In this document: in pieces, positions 41,230-54,538 of the stretch
Layout: every line of letters starts with the position of its first letter
Position numbering within the stretch: position 1 is the stretch's first letter
From: an uncultured Pseudomonadota bacterium
GTDB taxonomy: Bacteria; Myxococcota_A; Bradymonadia; Bradymonadales; GCA-2716585
DNA length: 64,000 nucleotides
Direction of reading: 5' to 3'
Assembly: GCA_937123825.1 (NCBI GenBank)
Contig: CAKZKQ010000658.1
Coordinates: forward strand, 1-64,000
Made by a program: the position numbers and the translations under genes
Notes under the pieces: model-generated
What the model saw: only the letters and a program-made list of their open reading frames with translations
Databases searched by the model: none
What the model was told of the DNA's origin: nothing

Positions 41230-42207
41230 TCACCAGTCCTGCGAGAAGCCCACGACGGCGCCGCCTTCGGTGGGGCTGATGGAGAAGCCCGAGGCGCTCT
41301 CTTCTTCGGCGTCGGGCGCGGTCAGCAGTAGGACGCCGCCAAGGACGGCAAATCCGGCGCCAATGCCCACGCCCCAGCCGCCGATTTGTCGGAAGGTGTC
41401 GGCGTCGTCCTGGAACTCAATGGACTGCCTGGAGTCCAGGGTGCGCCTGGAGAGGTCTTCAGAGTCGCTGGCCTGGAGGAAGGAGAGCGTGCCGCCGACG
41501 ATCGCGGCCACTGAGAGGCTCAGCATGGTCCAGCCAGCGACGCGTTGTCCGTGTCCGACGTGACTGTCTTGATAGATCACAGCGCCGCCGCCGCCACCGG
41601 CGCTGCTTCCGTAGGCTCGCGGGGGCAGGAGGATGGGCGCAAGGACGGTGGTGCCGCCGCCTCCGCCACCGCCACCGGCCACAGCGGCGGTGTTGTTGAA
41701 GGTGGCGCCGTCGGTGATCCAGATTTCGACGCGCCGATCTGCGGTGTTGGTGCCCTGGGAGCGTCGGGGGATGATGGCGAAGGCGCCCGAGTCACGCTGG
41801 CGGTACTTCAGGTCGCTGCCCAGGACCAGCATTGGGGTGCCGGCAAAGGGTCCAAGACCTGCTTCATCGGCCAACTCGGCCACTTGCAGGGCTCGGAACG
41901 AGGCGATGCGCTCGTGTTCTTTGATGCCTTCGGGGACGAGGTGCGAGATGCACGGCGAGGTCAGCCCAGCGCGTTTGCGGGTGACTTCGGTGCCGTCTGA
42001 GTAGGAAATGAGGGTGGCGGCGGCGCCTTCGGGGATGACCAGCTCCTTCATGCGACGGGCGGCGTCGGCCAGCTCGGTCTTGGACAGGCAGACCTGCCCG
42101 ACCTTGGGATATTCGATGGTCAGGACTTTTCGGGTCTCGGCGCTGGCGGTCTGCGCCAGCCCCAAGGTCACGGTCAGGGCCACGAGGGCCAACAGTTGCC
42201 TGGACAT
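41230..42207 (-). CDS. Exported protein with degenerate OmpA-like region
   Basis: 325 aa. It has a signal peptide (ALVALTVTLGLAQTASA) and a domain of about 150 residues (FRALQVAELADEAGL, then ADRRVEIWI). This resembles the end of an OmpA-type peptidoglycan-binding domain, although key residues are not all present. A Gly-rich linker and two hydrophobic segments (about 225-245 and 278-300) follow, so the C-terminal part may sit in a membrane. The ATG follows AAGGAG closely. Probably an envelope-associated protein; confidence in the OmpA link is low. Confidence 0.7.
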   Translation of the reverse strand: MSRQLLALVALTVTLGLAQTASAETRKVLTIEYPKVGQVCLSKTELADAARRMKELVIPEGAAATLISYSDGTEVTRKRAGLTSPCISHLVPEGIKEHERIASFRALQVAELADEAGLGPFAGTPMLVLGSDLKYRQRDSGAFAIIPRRSQGTNTADRRVEIWITDGATFNNTAAVAGGGGGGGGTTVLAPILLPPRAYGSSAGGGGGAVIYQDSHVGHGQRVAGWTMLSLSVAAIVGGTLSFLQASDSEDLSRRTLDSRQSIEFQDDADTFRQIGGWGVGIGAGFAVLGGVLLLTAPDAEEESASGFSISPTEGGAVVGFSQDW

Positions 42208-42332
42208 GTTCTCCTTCCGTGTGTCTTTGGCGGCGCAGGCGGTGGTGCTTGCGCCGTGGTGCCCCAGACGGCGCGCTTGTTTCGAGCAGCGCGCAGTCTG
42301 GTGGTGGTGGGCGTCTGGTGGTGGAGCTGGGC

Positions 42333-45300
42333 TCAGTCTCCGATGAAGCAGGCTTCGTTGAGCACGCCGGGGGTGCCCAGCAGGACGCCGCCTTCGCCAT
42401 CGTCGAAGTAGCTGCTGGTGCTCTCACACCAGTTTCCGCCGTCGTCGTTGTCGGTGGCGTTGGCGCTGTTGGGGTCAAGCTGGATGGAGGCCTGGGTGCC
42501 CACGGGGAAGCCATCCAGATCGACGGTGTCGATGGCGTCGCTGCAGGTCAGGACCAGCAGGTCGCCGTCGGCGATGGTGCCGGTGAAGAGCGCGTCGGGG
42601 TTGAGGCCGCCGTTGAGCTCGGGCACGTCGCTGTTGGCGATGAGGGCAAAGCCACCAGCGTCGATGCTGACGCCGGTGAGCAGACCCAGGGCGTTGGGGC
42701 CGACGATGGCGCAGCCGCTGAGGCTGACGGCTTCGCCGGTCGTGTTGACCAACTCGATCCACTGGCCGGTGGTGGCCACCAGCGGCGGGAAGGGATCAAT
42801 CATGACCTCGGTGAGGATGACGGCGCCAGCGTTGACGGCGCAGTTTTCGGCGTCGGCGCAGTCGGTGTCGAGGCAGTCGGCGAACTGATCGGCGTCGTTG
42901 TTGACGCCGTCATCGCAGACCTGCTCGGCGCAGACGCCCGCGACACAGGCCGCCCCGTCAGCGCAAGGACCGTTGCAGCCGCAGTCGGCGTCGTCGTCCT
43001 GGTGCTGATCGGGGTCACACTCGCAAGCGCCCGCGTTGCAGACATCGCCTTCGTTGCAGGGACCTTCACAGTTGCAGTTTGCGTCGTCTTCCTGGCGTTG
43101 GCCGGGATCACACTCGCAGGCGCCTTCGTTGCAGGCGTCGCCAGCGTTGCAGGCTCCCTCGCAGTTGCAGTTTGCGTCGTCTTCCTGGTGCTCGGGCGGG
43201 TTGCACTCGCAGGCGCCTTCGTTGCAGACGTCGCCGTCGTCACAGGGGCCTTCGCAGTTGCAGTTGTCGTCGTCTTCGCGGTGCTGGCCAGGTGCGCATT
43301 GGCAAGAGCCGTTGTTGCAGGCTTCGGCGTTGGGCTGGTCGCAGGGACCCTGGCAGTTGCAGTTTGCGTCGTCTTCGAGGTGGAGCTGCGGGTCGCAGAC
43401 ACACTCACCGGCGACACACTGCTCGGCGCCCACCTGGTCACAGGCACCATTGCAGCCGCAATCGTCGTCGTCTTCCTGGTGCTGACCGGGGTCACACTCG
43501 CACTCACCGTCGTTGCAGACATCGCCTTCGCCGCAAGCGCCTTCACAGTTGCAGTTTGCGTCGTCTTCCTGGTGCTCGGGCGGGTTGCACTCGCAAGCGC
43601 CGTTGTTGCAGACGTCGCCGTCGGGGCAGGCGCCTTCGCAGTTGCAGTTTGCGTCGTCTTCGAGGTGAAGCTGCGGGTCGCAGACGCACTCACCGCCGAC
43701 GCACTGCTCAGCGCCCTCTTGATCACAGGCACCGTTGCAGCCGCAGTCGGCGTCGTCGTCCTGGTGCTGGTTGGGGTCACACTCACAGACGCCGTTGTTG
43801 CAGACGTCGCCTTCGTTGCAGGGGCCGTTGCAGTTGCAGTTTGCGTCGTCTTCGAGGTGTTGACCGGGGTCACACTCGCAGGCGCCGTTGTTGCAGACCT
43901 CGGCGCCGGGCTGGTCGCAGGGGCCTTCGCAGTTGCAGTTTGCGTCGTCTTCGAGGTGGAGTTGCGGGTTGCAGACACACGCGCCGCCGACACACTGCTC
44001 AGCGTTTGGCTGGTCACAGGCGCCTTCACAGTTGCAATCGTCGTTGTCGGTCTGGTGCTCGGACGGGTTGCACTCGCAGCGGCCGTTGTTGCAGATGTCG
44101 CCTTCACCGCAGGCGCCGTTGCAACCGCAGTTGAGGTCGTTGAAGAGGTTGTCGGCCACGCGGCACACGCACAGGCCCGACTCACAAATGAAGCCGCTCA
44201 GACCCACGTCGGGGTCGTTGCAGGGGCCCTGGCAGTTGCAGTTGTTGTCGTTGGCCAGGTTGATGGGGTTGCAGACACACTCGGCGTCGTCGCAGACCTC
44301 GTCGTCTTCGCAGGGGCCTTCGCAGCCGCAGTCGTCGCGGTTGTCGTCGTTCTCGGGGTCACAGACGCACGCGCCGCCCTGGCAGACCTCGTTGTCTTCG
44401 CAGGGGCCCTGGCAGCCGCAGTTTTCGGCGTTGGTCAGGTTGACCGGGTCGCAAATGCAGGCGCCGTTGGTGCAGGTTTCGCCGTTTTCGACGTTGCAGG
44501 GGCCGTTGCAGCCGCAGTTGGCGTTGTTGGCCAGGTTGTCGGGGTCACACTCACAGACACCGGCGGTGCAGACCTCATCGTTTTCACAAGGACCGTTGCA
44601 GCCGCAGTTGGCGGCGTTGGTCAGGTTGGCCGGGTCACACTCACAGCGGCCGTTGCTGCACTGCTCGTCGTCCTCGCAGGGGCCGTTGCAGCCGCAGTTG
44701 AGGTCGTTGGCCAGGTTGTTGCCGGGGCGGCAGACGCACAGGCCGTTGTCGCACTGGAAGCCGTTGCGCTCGTCGTTGTTGCAGGGACCCTGGCAGTTGC
44801 AGTTCTCGTCGTTGCTGAGGTTGATGGGGTTGCAGACACACGCGCCAGCGGTGCAAATCTCGCCGTCTTCGACCTCGCAGGGGCCGTTGCAGCCGCAGTT
44901 CTCTGCGTTGGTCAGGTTTTGCGGGTCACAGACGCAGCGTCCGCTGTCGCAGACAAAGCCATCTTCGCAGGGGCCGTTGCAGCCGCAGTTGGCGTTGTTG
45001 AAGTCGTTGTCGGGGTCACACTCACAGCGGCCGTCGGTGCAGATTTCGCCCGTGCCGCAAGGACCGTTGCAACCGCAGTTGGCGTTGTTGAAGTCGTTGT
45101 CGGGGTCGCACAGGCAGCGACCGCCGTTGCAGACCTCGTCGCCCTCACAGGCGCCGTTGCAACCACAGTTTTCGTTGTTGAAGTCGTTGGCCGGATCACA
45201 AATGCACTCGCCGGCGCGGCACAGCTCGTCGCCTTCGCAGGGACCCTGGCAGCCGCAGTTGGCCTCGTCCACCAGATTCTCCGACGGGCAGGCGCAGTTG

Positions 45301-46736
45301 CCGTTCTGACAGATGCGGCCCTGGAAGTCGCCGGTGTTGCACGACCCCTGGCAGCCGCAGTTGTCGGCGTTGAAGAGGTTGTCCGGGTTGCAGACACACA
45401 CGCCCCCGGTGCAGACCTCGCCGCGCTCCACGTCGCACGGGCCACGGCAGCCGCAGTTCTCCACGTTGGTCTGGTTCTCTTCGGGGCAGATGCAGGCACC
45501 CTCGCGGCAGACAAAGCCGTCGGCGCACGGGCCGCGACAGCCACAGTTGAGCGGGTTGTTGAAGTTGTCGGGGTCACAGATGCAGCGGCCGTTGTCGCAG
45601 ATCTCGCCGTCGTCGCACGGGCCACGGCAACCGCAGTTGTTGGGGTTGACGAAGTTCTCCGCCGGGCAGGTGCAGGTGCCGTCCTGGCAGATGAAGCTGT
45701 CGGGGCAGGGGCCGTTGCAGCCGCAGTTCTCGGGGTTGAAGAAGTTCTCTTCGGAGCACACGCAGATGCCCTCGCGGCAAATAAAGCCCTCGACGTCCTC
45801 ATCGGGGTTGTTGCACGGGCCACGGCAGGCGCAGTTTTCGCTGTTGTTGAGGTTGTCCGGGCTGCAGTCGCAGCGGCCGTTCTGACAAACCTCTGCCTCG
45901 GGGCAGGGACCGGCGCAGGCGCAGTTGCTCGAATCCGCCGCGTGGTTCAGCGGATCGCACACGCACTGGGCTTCGCACTCGTCGCCGTCACAGACCGGCT
46001 CACACTTCTCGCCAGCGTTGCAAGGACCTTTGCAGCCGCAGTTTTCGGCGTCGCGCTGGTGCTCCTCGGGGCGACACAGGCACTCAAGCTCCGGCACGCA
46101 GCGGCCATCGCAGTAAATCTCGTTGGGGTTGGGGCACTCGCAAGCACCCTCCTGGCAGAACGACCCATCCTCACACGCACCGCGGCAGCCGCAGTTGGCG
46201 TTGTTGGTCTGGTTGATGGGGTTGTTGGGGTCACACTCACACACCCCGTCCACACAACGCTGCGAGTTGGAGCAGGGACCATTGCAACCGCAGTTGTCGA
46301 CGTTGCCGCTGTTGAGCACCTCATCACAGGCGCACTCAAACGCACCGCCGTCGCCCGCCTCACAGGTCTCGCCGTTGGCGCAGGGACCGTTGCAGCCGCA
46401 GTTGCCGTTCGAGTCCGCCGTCGTCGGATCGCAGCACACGCCGTTTGTGCATGTCTCACCCTCACCACACGCTTCGCCACATCCGCAGGCGTCGTCGTTG
46501 GTCAGGTTCAAGGATGGATCACAGCAGTCGCCCTGGAAGCAGATGCTGTTGTCCGTGCACGCCACGCGAGCACAACCGCAAGCGGTATTGGATTCGTTGT
46601 TGAATATCCCTTGCCGCTCTTCCTCAACGCACTGATCGATCGCGGGTAGGACCGGATCGGAGCAGGCTGGGGCCAGCGCAACAAGCGCCAACGCCGCAAA
46701 CCAGAGCTTAAGGGAAAAGTACCACTGACCTCTCAT
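42333..46736 (-). CDS. Cys-module repeat lipoprotein with lamin-tail domain (1467 aa)
   Basis: The signal peptide has lipobox APAC at about 22-25, followed by roughly forty tandem modules of 28-36 residues. The core pattern is NCGCNGPC...C..G.CxCDP, six Cys per module, with acidic and Asn-rich connectors. The later modules alternate between two subtypes (PEHQEDDANCNCEGAC and QLHLEDDANCNCEGPC), showing recent pairwise duplication. A short Asp repeat (CDDGVNNDADQFADC) leads to a C-terminal lamin-tail domain (QWIELVNTTGEAVSLSGC). It should be a long disulfide-stapled fibre anchored by lipid. Promoter: see 46848-46876. Function unknown. Confidence 0.88.
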   Translation of the reverse strand: MRGQWYFSLKLWFAALALVALAPACSDPVLPAIDQCVEEERQGIFNNESNTACGCARVACTDNSICFQGDCCDPSLNLTNDDACGCGEACGEGETCTNGVCCDPTTADSNGNCGCNGPCANGETCEAGDGGAFECACDEVLNSGNVDNCGCNGPCSNSQRCVDGVCECDPNNPINQTNNANCGCRGACEDGSFCQEGACECPNPNEIYCDGRCVPELECLCRPEEHQRDAENCGCKGPCNAGEKCEPVCDGDECEAQCVCDPLNHAADSSNCACAGPCPEAEVCQNGRCDCSPDNLNNSENCACRGPCNNPDEDVEGFICREGICVCSEENFFNPENCGCNGPCPDSFICQDGTCTCPAENFVNPNNCGCRGPCDDGEICDNGRCICDPDNFNNPLNCGCRGPCADGFVCREGACICPEENQTNVENCGCRGPCDVERGEVCTGGVCVCNPDNLFNADNCGCQGSCNTGDFQGRICQNGNCACPSENLVDEANCGCQGPCEGDELCRAGECICDPANDFNNENCGCNGACEGDEVCNGGRCLCDPDNDFNNANCGCNGPCGTGEICTDGRCECDPDNDFNNANCGCNGPCEDGFVCDSGRCVCDPQNLTNAENCGCNGPCEVEDGEICTAGACVCNPINLSNDENCNCQGPCNNDERNGFQCDNGLCVCRPGNNLANDLNCGCNGPCEDDEQCSNGRCECDPANLTNAANCGCNGPCENDEVCTAGVCECDPDNLANNANCGCNGPCNVENGETCTNGACICDPVNLTNAENCGCQGPCEDNEVCQGGACVCDPENDDNRDDCGCEGPCEDDEVCDDAECVCNPINLANDNNCNCQGPCNDPDVGLSGFICESGLCVCRVADNLFNDLNCGCNGACGEGDICNNGRCECNPSEHQTDNDDCNCEGACDQPNAEQCVGGACVCNPQLHLEDDANCNCEGPCDQPGAEVCNNGACECDPGQHLEDDANCNCNGPCNEGDVCNNGVCECDPNQHQDDDADCGCNGACDQEGAEQCVGGECVCDPQLHLEDDANCNCEGACPDGDVCNNGACECNPPEHQEDDANCNCEGACGEGDVCNDGECECDPGQHQEDDDDCGCNGACDQVGAEQCVAGECVCDPQLHLEDDANCNCQGPCDQPNAEACNNGSCQCAPGQHREDDDNCNCEGPCDDGDVCNEGACECNPPEHQEDDANCNCEGACNAGDACNEGACECDPGQRQEDDANCNCEGPCNEGDVCNAGACECDPDQHQDDDADCGCNGPCADGAACVAGVCAEQVCDDGVNNDADQFADCLDTDCADAENCAVNAGAVILTEVMIDPFPPLVATTGQWIELVNTTGEAVSLSGCAIVGPNALGLLTGVSIDAGGFALIANSDVPELNGGLNPDALFTGTIADGDLLVLTCSDAIDTVDLDGFPVGTQASIQLDPNSANATDNDDGGNWCESTSSYFDDGEGGVLLGTPGVLNEACFIGD

Positions 46737-46847
46737 GGATCGGTTCTCACGCTTTGGCCCTGACTTAAAAGGCCGCGCCCGGCCCTCCCGGTCAGGGGGT
46801 TCTGGTGTATTCTCGTGTAAGTGTCGCCGTATTTACTGACATCAATC

Positions 46848-46876
46848 ACCATAGGAGCGCCCAGAGGGGGTGTCAA
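46848..46876 (-). promoter_or_regulatory. Sigma-70 promoter of the Cys-module lipoprotein
   Basis: TTGACA (46876-46871 on the minus strand), a 17-base spacer and TATGGT (46853-46848). The -35 box is embedded in the right arm of a hairpin that also ends the upstream transcript (46867-46894). Confidence 0.78.
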
Positions 46877-46922
46877 GATAGACTTCGACACCCCACGAAG
46901 ACGCGACAGATGCGCCTTCGTG
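46867..46922 (-). terminator. Two adjacent hairpins after the Ig/FG-GAP lipoprotein gene
   Basis: The first is CACGAAG/CTTCGTG with an inner CGC/GCG (46894-46922). The second is GGGGTGTC/GACACCCC with a 12-base loop (46867-46894). They begin about 34 bases beyond the stop at 46956. There is no T-run, so termination may be weak or Rho-assisted. Confidence 0.5.
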
Positions 46923-46955
46923 ACCGATAAATAGGGCGTTTAATGTGAAAGAAGT

Positions 46956-49900
46956 TCAGGGCACGGCGTTGAGCAAAACGGAAGCGCTGTTGGAACCTCG
47001 GTTGGTCACCACCAGGTCTGCCTTGAGGTCTCCGTTGACATCGGCGACCGAAACACTGGTGGGCTCATCTTCAGTGTCTGTGGGCGAGATGAAGGTAAAG
47101 CCTCCAAACCCATTGCCGACCAGCAGCGCCACGGCGTCAGCGTCCTGAAGGGTCACGGCGATGTCCAACGTGCGGTTGCCGTCCACGTCCGCCAGGACAA
47201 TGTCGGAGGGGCCGCCGCCCAGTTCCAGATCGTCGAGCGACACAAAGTCGCCGCCGCCGATGTTGGCCAGAAGCGTCGTGGTGCGGGCGTTGGCCGTGAC
47301 AATGTCGAGCAGGTCATCGCCGTTGAAGTCGCCGATGTCCAGCGCCACAGGGCCGGGGCCCACGCGCAACTGACGGGGCTGCGCAAAGCTCAGGGCCCCC
47401 TGGCCGTCGAGGATCCACAGGCGACCCTCTGAGGGGGCCACCTGGTCCAGCACCACAATGTCGTTGATGTCGTCGCCGTTGAGGTCGGCCACGGCCACGC
47501 CGGTCAGCTCAATCGCGCCCGCGATGGGTTGCAGCACCGCGTCGCGCACCGTCCCGGCGCTCGAACCCCGGAAGATGGCCAGCGCGCCGCCGCCAAGGGT
47601 GACCACAAAGTCCACCACGCCGTCCTCATCAAGCTGACCCGAGGCCATGGCGTTGGGCTGACCGCCGGTGGAGCGAGAGTTGATGTTGGCAAAGCCTCCC
47701 TGACCATCGCTGGTGTAGACCTGCATCAACGTCCGGTCCTGATTGGGGTCGTACGACGCCACCACCACGTCCGGCACGCCATCGCCGGTCAGGTTGGCCA
47801 ACTCCAGCGCGACCGGGCTGACACCCAGGAGCTGAACCCCTGAATTGTTAAAGTCGCCGTCGCCGTCACCCACAAAGGTCCCCACAGCGCCGCCAACCTC
47901 TTCGACGTTGGCCACCGCCAGGTCCATCACGCCGTCGTTGTTCAAGTCCGCCAGCGCAGAGTCAATCGGGCCAGGACCGATAAGGCGCGGCTGGCGAGGC
48001 ACAAAGAGACCAACATCGAAGGGGTCGCTTTCGGCGGGGGCGATGCCGTTGGCCCGGGCGATCAAGGTGTAGCCAGCGCCAGCTTGCGCGATGGTCACCA
48101 GGTTGAAGCGCGCCGAGCCGTTGATGATGGCCGTGGGGGTTGTCCCCGAGATGGTCGCGCCGGTCGGGTTGTTGCCCAGCGACAGGGTGATCTCCTGCTC
48201 AAAGTCGGCAGCGGCGTTTCCAAAGCCATCGACGGCGACCACGGTGATGTCGCTGGAGTTGGCGGCCGCAACAGTGCTGTCGATGGGCTGGACCGCAAAG
48301 AGCAACTGCACGGGCGGACCCGCGGTGACCGTGATGGGCTCGCTGATCACAGAAGTCAGCCCTTCGGAGGTCGCCCGCAGCGTGTAGGTGCCCACGCGGT
48401 TGATGGAGGTGGCGAAGACCCCCTGCCCGCCCACGGCGTCCACCACCGTGGTGCCCAGCAACTGACCGTCCTCGGGGCCAGAGGCCAACTCAAGCGAGAT
48501 TTCACCCGCGCCCAGACCTTCAAGGACGTTGCCAAACTCGTCTTCAAAGCCAACCACCAAAGGCGTGGGGCTGCCGGCCTGGAACTCTTGCGGGGCTTCG
48601 ATGTAGCGCAGGCGCGCAGCTGGACCTGCGATGAACCTCAGACGAGCAGCGCCGCTCAAAACGCGCGCCACGCCCTCCGGGTCAATGATCAAATCCAAAA
48701 CCACCTCGCCGACCGCCGTGCTGGTGACCTGGAAGCGGGCGTTGCCCTGCAAGTCGGTCACGCGGCTGGGCACGCCGATGCCCGCGCCGGGAGTCTCCGA
48801 GGTCGCCAGCACCTCCACCCCCGCGATGGGGTTGTCCTGAACGTCGCGGACCACCACGTCGATGGTGTAGGCGCTGACCGCGTCGGCGGGCAACGCGACC
48901 CTGGGGGTGACGTCCACCAACGTGCTGTCGCGGTTGATCTGGTCGGGGTCACCCAGGAAAGTCACCTGCCCCTGGTTCTCCAGCACCGTCTGCGATTCGC
49001 CCGGGTTGATCTGCGCGATGATGTCTTTGACCTCCGCCCGCTCGCTGCGAAGCGTCGTGGTGAAGACGCCGTTGATGTCGGTGGCGCCAAGCGGGGGGCT
49101 GAGCACGTTGCCCTGACCCGTCACGGCCAGCGCCACAAGCTGCCCCGGCAGCCGGTTGCCCTCCACGTCCACCAGCGTCACCGTGATCTCCACCCCGTCT
49201 TCCAGGTTGGCCAGCGCCGTGGGCGCCGAAACCTCCACAGTCGAGGCCTCCTGGTCGATGTCCTGCGCCACGTTGATCGAGAACGGCCCGCTGAAGACCG
49301 GCTCGCCGATGGCCAGCTCAGATTGAGGGTTGTCATTGAAACCAATGCGCATCACCGCATGATCGACCGGCAGCGGGCCACCAAAGGCCTCCTGGAGGTC
49401 GGTGGTCACATCCCAACGGAAGAGCTGGCTGCCAACGTTGCTGGGCATGTTGACCACCGGCGTCTGAGCGTTGATGGTCGCCGGGCGGAAGCTCTCTCCG
49501 CCGTCAAACGACACCTGCACGTCCAGGCTGACCAGGTTTGACTCGGGGTCGTTGATCTCCACCCGAATGTCCGCCGGGTCCGTGGTGATGGCGTCGATGG
49601 GCTCCAGCGTCACCGTGGGGTTCTCGTTGCCGTCCACCTGCACCGGGACAATGGCCTCCACGTCTTCGGCGCCGTCCTGAAGCTGGCGCACCACCACAAA
49701 GCGCAGGTCCACCTCTGGCCTGTCGTTGCCGATGTCCGAACCCATGTCCCACAGCGCCGTGTAGCCGCGCCCGTCGCCCGAGGTCGCCAGCGAGGCCAAC
49801 TCCAGCCCCATCGCCTCCGGCTCATCGTGGGAAATCACGTCTTCAATCCGCATCCGGCGGCTCTCACCGTCGATCAGGTACTCCAAGCGGACCGAGGCGG

Positions 49901-50855
49901 TGCCGTCGTCCGGCCCCACCAAGACAAAATCAAGCTGAACGCTGCCGTCGGCGGCGCGCAAAATGCTCCCCGGCGCCGGGCTCAGCGGCAAGATGCTCTC
50001 GCGCGCGTTGCCGCCGTCGTCCACCACGGGCTTGGCAAACGGGCCCACCGTCAAACGCTCCCCGGTGGCCGCTTGAGCGTCGGCCGGGGTCAGCGCGATC
50101 TGGAACGTGTCCCCCAGCGCCGACACATCGCCGCTAAAGTCCCACACCACCGAGTGCGCGGTGCCAGCCCGCGACGTGGCCAAGCCGTTGAGGCTGCTGT
50201 TGATCAAGTTGGGCTCGCCCACCAACACGTCCCGGTCGTTGACCCCATCGACGATCTCCATCGTCACGTTGGCGGCGTCTTCGGTCGAGTCAGAGAGCAC
50301 AAAGTCCAGACGCAAGAGCCCCGAACCGAGCAAGCTCACCTCGGCGTCCCGGATCACCGGCGCGTCGTTGAGCGCCAGGAAGGTGCTGGTGGTCGCCGAC
50401 ACACCCAAGCCCGCCTCACTTTGAGGGGTCACCCGGATCTGCACGTTCCTTGGCCGGTCCAGGTCAGCGGCGGCGTCCCACAAGAAGGTGTGCGTGCGGC
50501 CGCTGCGGCTGGTCTCCAGCGTCGCGGGGTTGGCCTGGTCTGCCCCGCCCGTGGCCTGCTCAAAAGAGCCCGAGTCCGTCGAGAACTCCACCGTCACGTT
50601 GGCCGCTGGGGTCTGGTCGCTCCCTGCGTCCCCACCAAAGTCCCGCAACACAAACGGGATCTCGATGACGCCCTCTTGACCCACCTGACGCCCGCCAAAG
50701 TCGGCCACGATCGAGGCGATCGGCTCCGGGTCGGGGAACTGTGTCACCGTCACCGTCTCTGTCCCGCCGTCATCACCGCCGCAACCTTGCAGCGCCAACA
50801 ACACACACACCACAAGCGCGGCCCACACAGACCTCTGTCCTTTCATTATACGCAT
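46956..50855 (-). CDS. Lipoprotein with Ig-like domains and FG-GAP/VCBS repeats (1299 aa)
   Basis: Lipobox LQGC lies near residue 23. The first half is a series of beta-sandwich repeats of about 120 residues that share VTLEYxxDG-like strands. Two or more bacterial Ig-like (Big_1, invasin type) domains follow (VSAPTALANLEDGVEITVTL; VFTTTLRSERAEV). The C-terminal 350 residues are FG-GAP/VCBS beta-propeller repeats, each with a calcium-loop motif such as ADLNNDGVMDLAVAN, LTGDGVPDVVVAS and DFNGDDLLDIV. It is likely a surface adhesin with a propeller head. ATG 50855 (MRIMKGQ) is preferred to the longer frame; ATG 50846 is also possible. Confidence 0.85.
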   Translation of the reverse strand: MRIMKGQRSVWAALVVCVLLALQGCGGDDGGTETVTVTQFPDPEPIASIVADFGGRQVGQEGVIEIPFVLRDFGGDAGSDQTPAANVTVEFSTDSGSFEQATGGADQANPATLETSRSGRTHTFLWDAAADLDRPRNVQIRVTPQSEAGLGVSATTSTFLALNDAPVIRDAEVSLLGSGLLRLDFVLSDSTEDAANVTMEIVDGVNDRDVLVGEPNLINSSLNGLATSRAGTAHSVVWDFSGDVSALGDTFQIALTPADAQAATGERLTVGPFAKPVVDDGGNARESILPLSPAPGSILRAADGSVQLDFVLVGPDDGTASVRLEYLIDGESRRMRIEDVISHDEPEAMGLELASLATSGDGRGYTALWDMGSDIGNDRPEVDLRFVVVRQLQDGAEDVEAIVPVQVDGNENPTVTLEPIDAITTDPADIRVEINDPESNLVSLDVQVSFDGGESFRPATINAQTPVVNMPSNVGSQLFRWDVTTDLQEAFGGPLPVDHAVMRIGFNDNPQSELAIGEPVFSGPFSINVAQDIDQEASTVEVSAPTALANLEDGVEITVTLVDVEGNRLPGQLVALAVTGQGNVLSPPLGATDINGVFTTTLRSERAEVKDIIAQINPGESQTVLENQGQVTFLGDPDQINRDSTLVDVTPRVALPADAVSAYTIDVVVRDVQDNPIAGVEVLATSETPGAGIGVPSRVTDLQGNARFQVTSTAVGEVVLDLIIDPEGVARVLSGAARLRFIAGPAARLRYIEAPQEFQAGSPTPLVVGFEDEFGNVLEGLGAGEISLELASGPEDGQLLGTTVVDAVGGQGVFATSINRVGTYTLRATSEGLTSVISEPITVTAGPPVQLLFAVQPIDSTVAAANSSDITVVAVDGFGNAAADFEQEITLSLGNNPTGATISGTTPTAIINGSARFNLVTIAQAGAGYTLIARANGIAPAESDPFDVGLFVPRQPRLIGPGPIDSALADLNNDGVMDLAVANVEEVGGAVGTFVGDGDGDFNNSGVQLLGVSPVALELANLTGDGVPDVVVASYDPNQDRTLMQVYTSDGQGGFANINSRSTGGQPNAMASGQLDEDGVVDFVVTLGGGALAIFRGSSAGTVRDAVLQPIAGAIELTGVAVADLNGDDINDIVVLDQVAPSEGRLWILDGQGALSFAQPRQLRVGPGPVALDIGDFNGDDLLDIVTANARTTTLLANIGGGDFVSLDDLELGGGPSDIVLADVDGNRTLDIAVTLQDADAVALLVGNGFGGFTFISPTDTEDEPTSVSVADVNGDLKADLVVTNRGSNSASVLLNAVP

Positions 50856-51211
50856 CCGCCGATTGCCTTTGCTGCTCGGCCACAAACATCAAAACACCAC
50901 CGCATGCTCCCAGATGCTTCACCCGGAACCCTGCTGCGGGTCTGACCTTGCGACTCTTGGCTGTCTATTGCTCTCTTTGCGTTCTTTGACCCTTGGACAA
51001 GGATAGCCGTTTTGACCCCAGGCCGCCACGAACCCCTTTGCGCCACTGCCATAACCCCGGCAGCGGTGTGTCAAGGCGCATTGCGCCACACCACCACCGT
51101 CGTCTCAGGTTGCCTCTGTCTAGAAGCAGCGAGCCCCAAAAAGGTCAAGAATAGAAGCCTTAAACCGCCTCAAATCCGACCTCGACTTGTAAATTTTCAA
51201 GCTGGGTTGAT
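50856..51211. other. Intergenic region upstream of the Ig/FG-GAP lipoprotein
   Basis: About 350 bases with no gene. On the minus strand TTGACA near 51075 is followed 15 bases later by TATGGC, and TTGACC near 51149 by TTCTAG after 17 bases. Either could drive the lipoprotein gene. A CTTG-TAAATTTT-CAAG mini-hairpin near 51184-51199 lies just after the helicase stop. Confidence 0.4.
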
Positions 51212-54535
<3,324 letters not shown>

Positions 54536-54538
54536 AGC

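Noticed and set aside
42219..46649. A 1476-aa open frame on the plus strand, fully antisense to the Cys-module lipoprotein
   Set aside because: The Val/Ala-rich repeats are the reverse reading of biased Cys/Gly/Asp codons, which rarely form stops antisense. It has no ribosome site, and the minus strand has signal peptide, lipobox and domain evidence.
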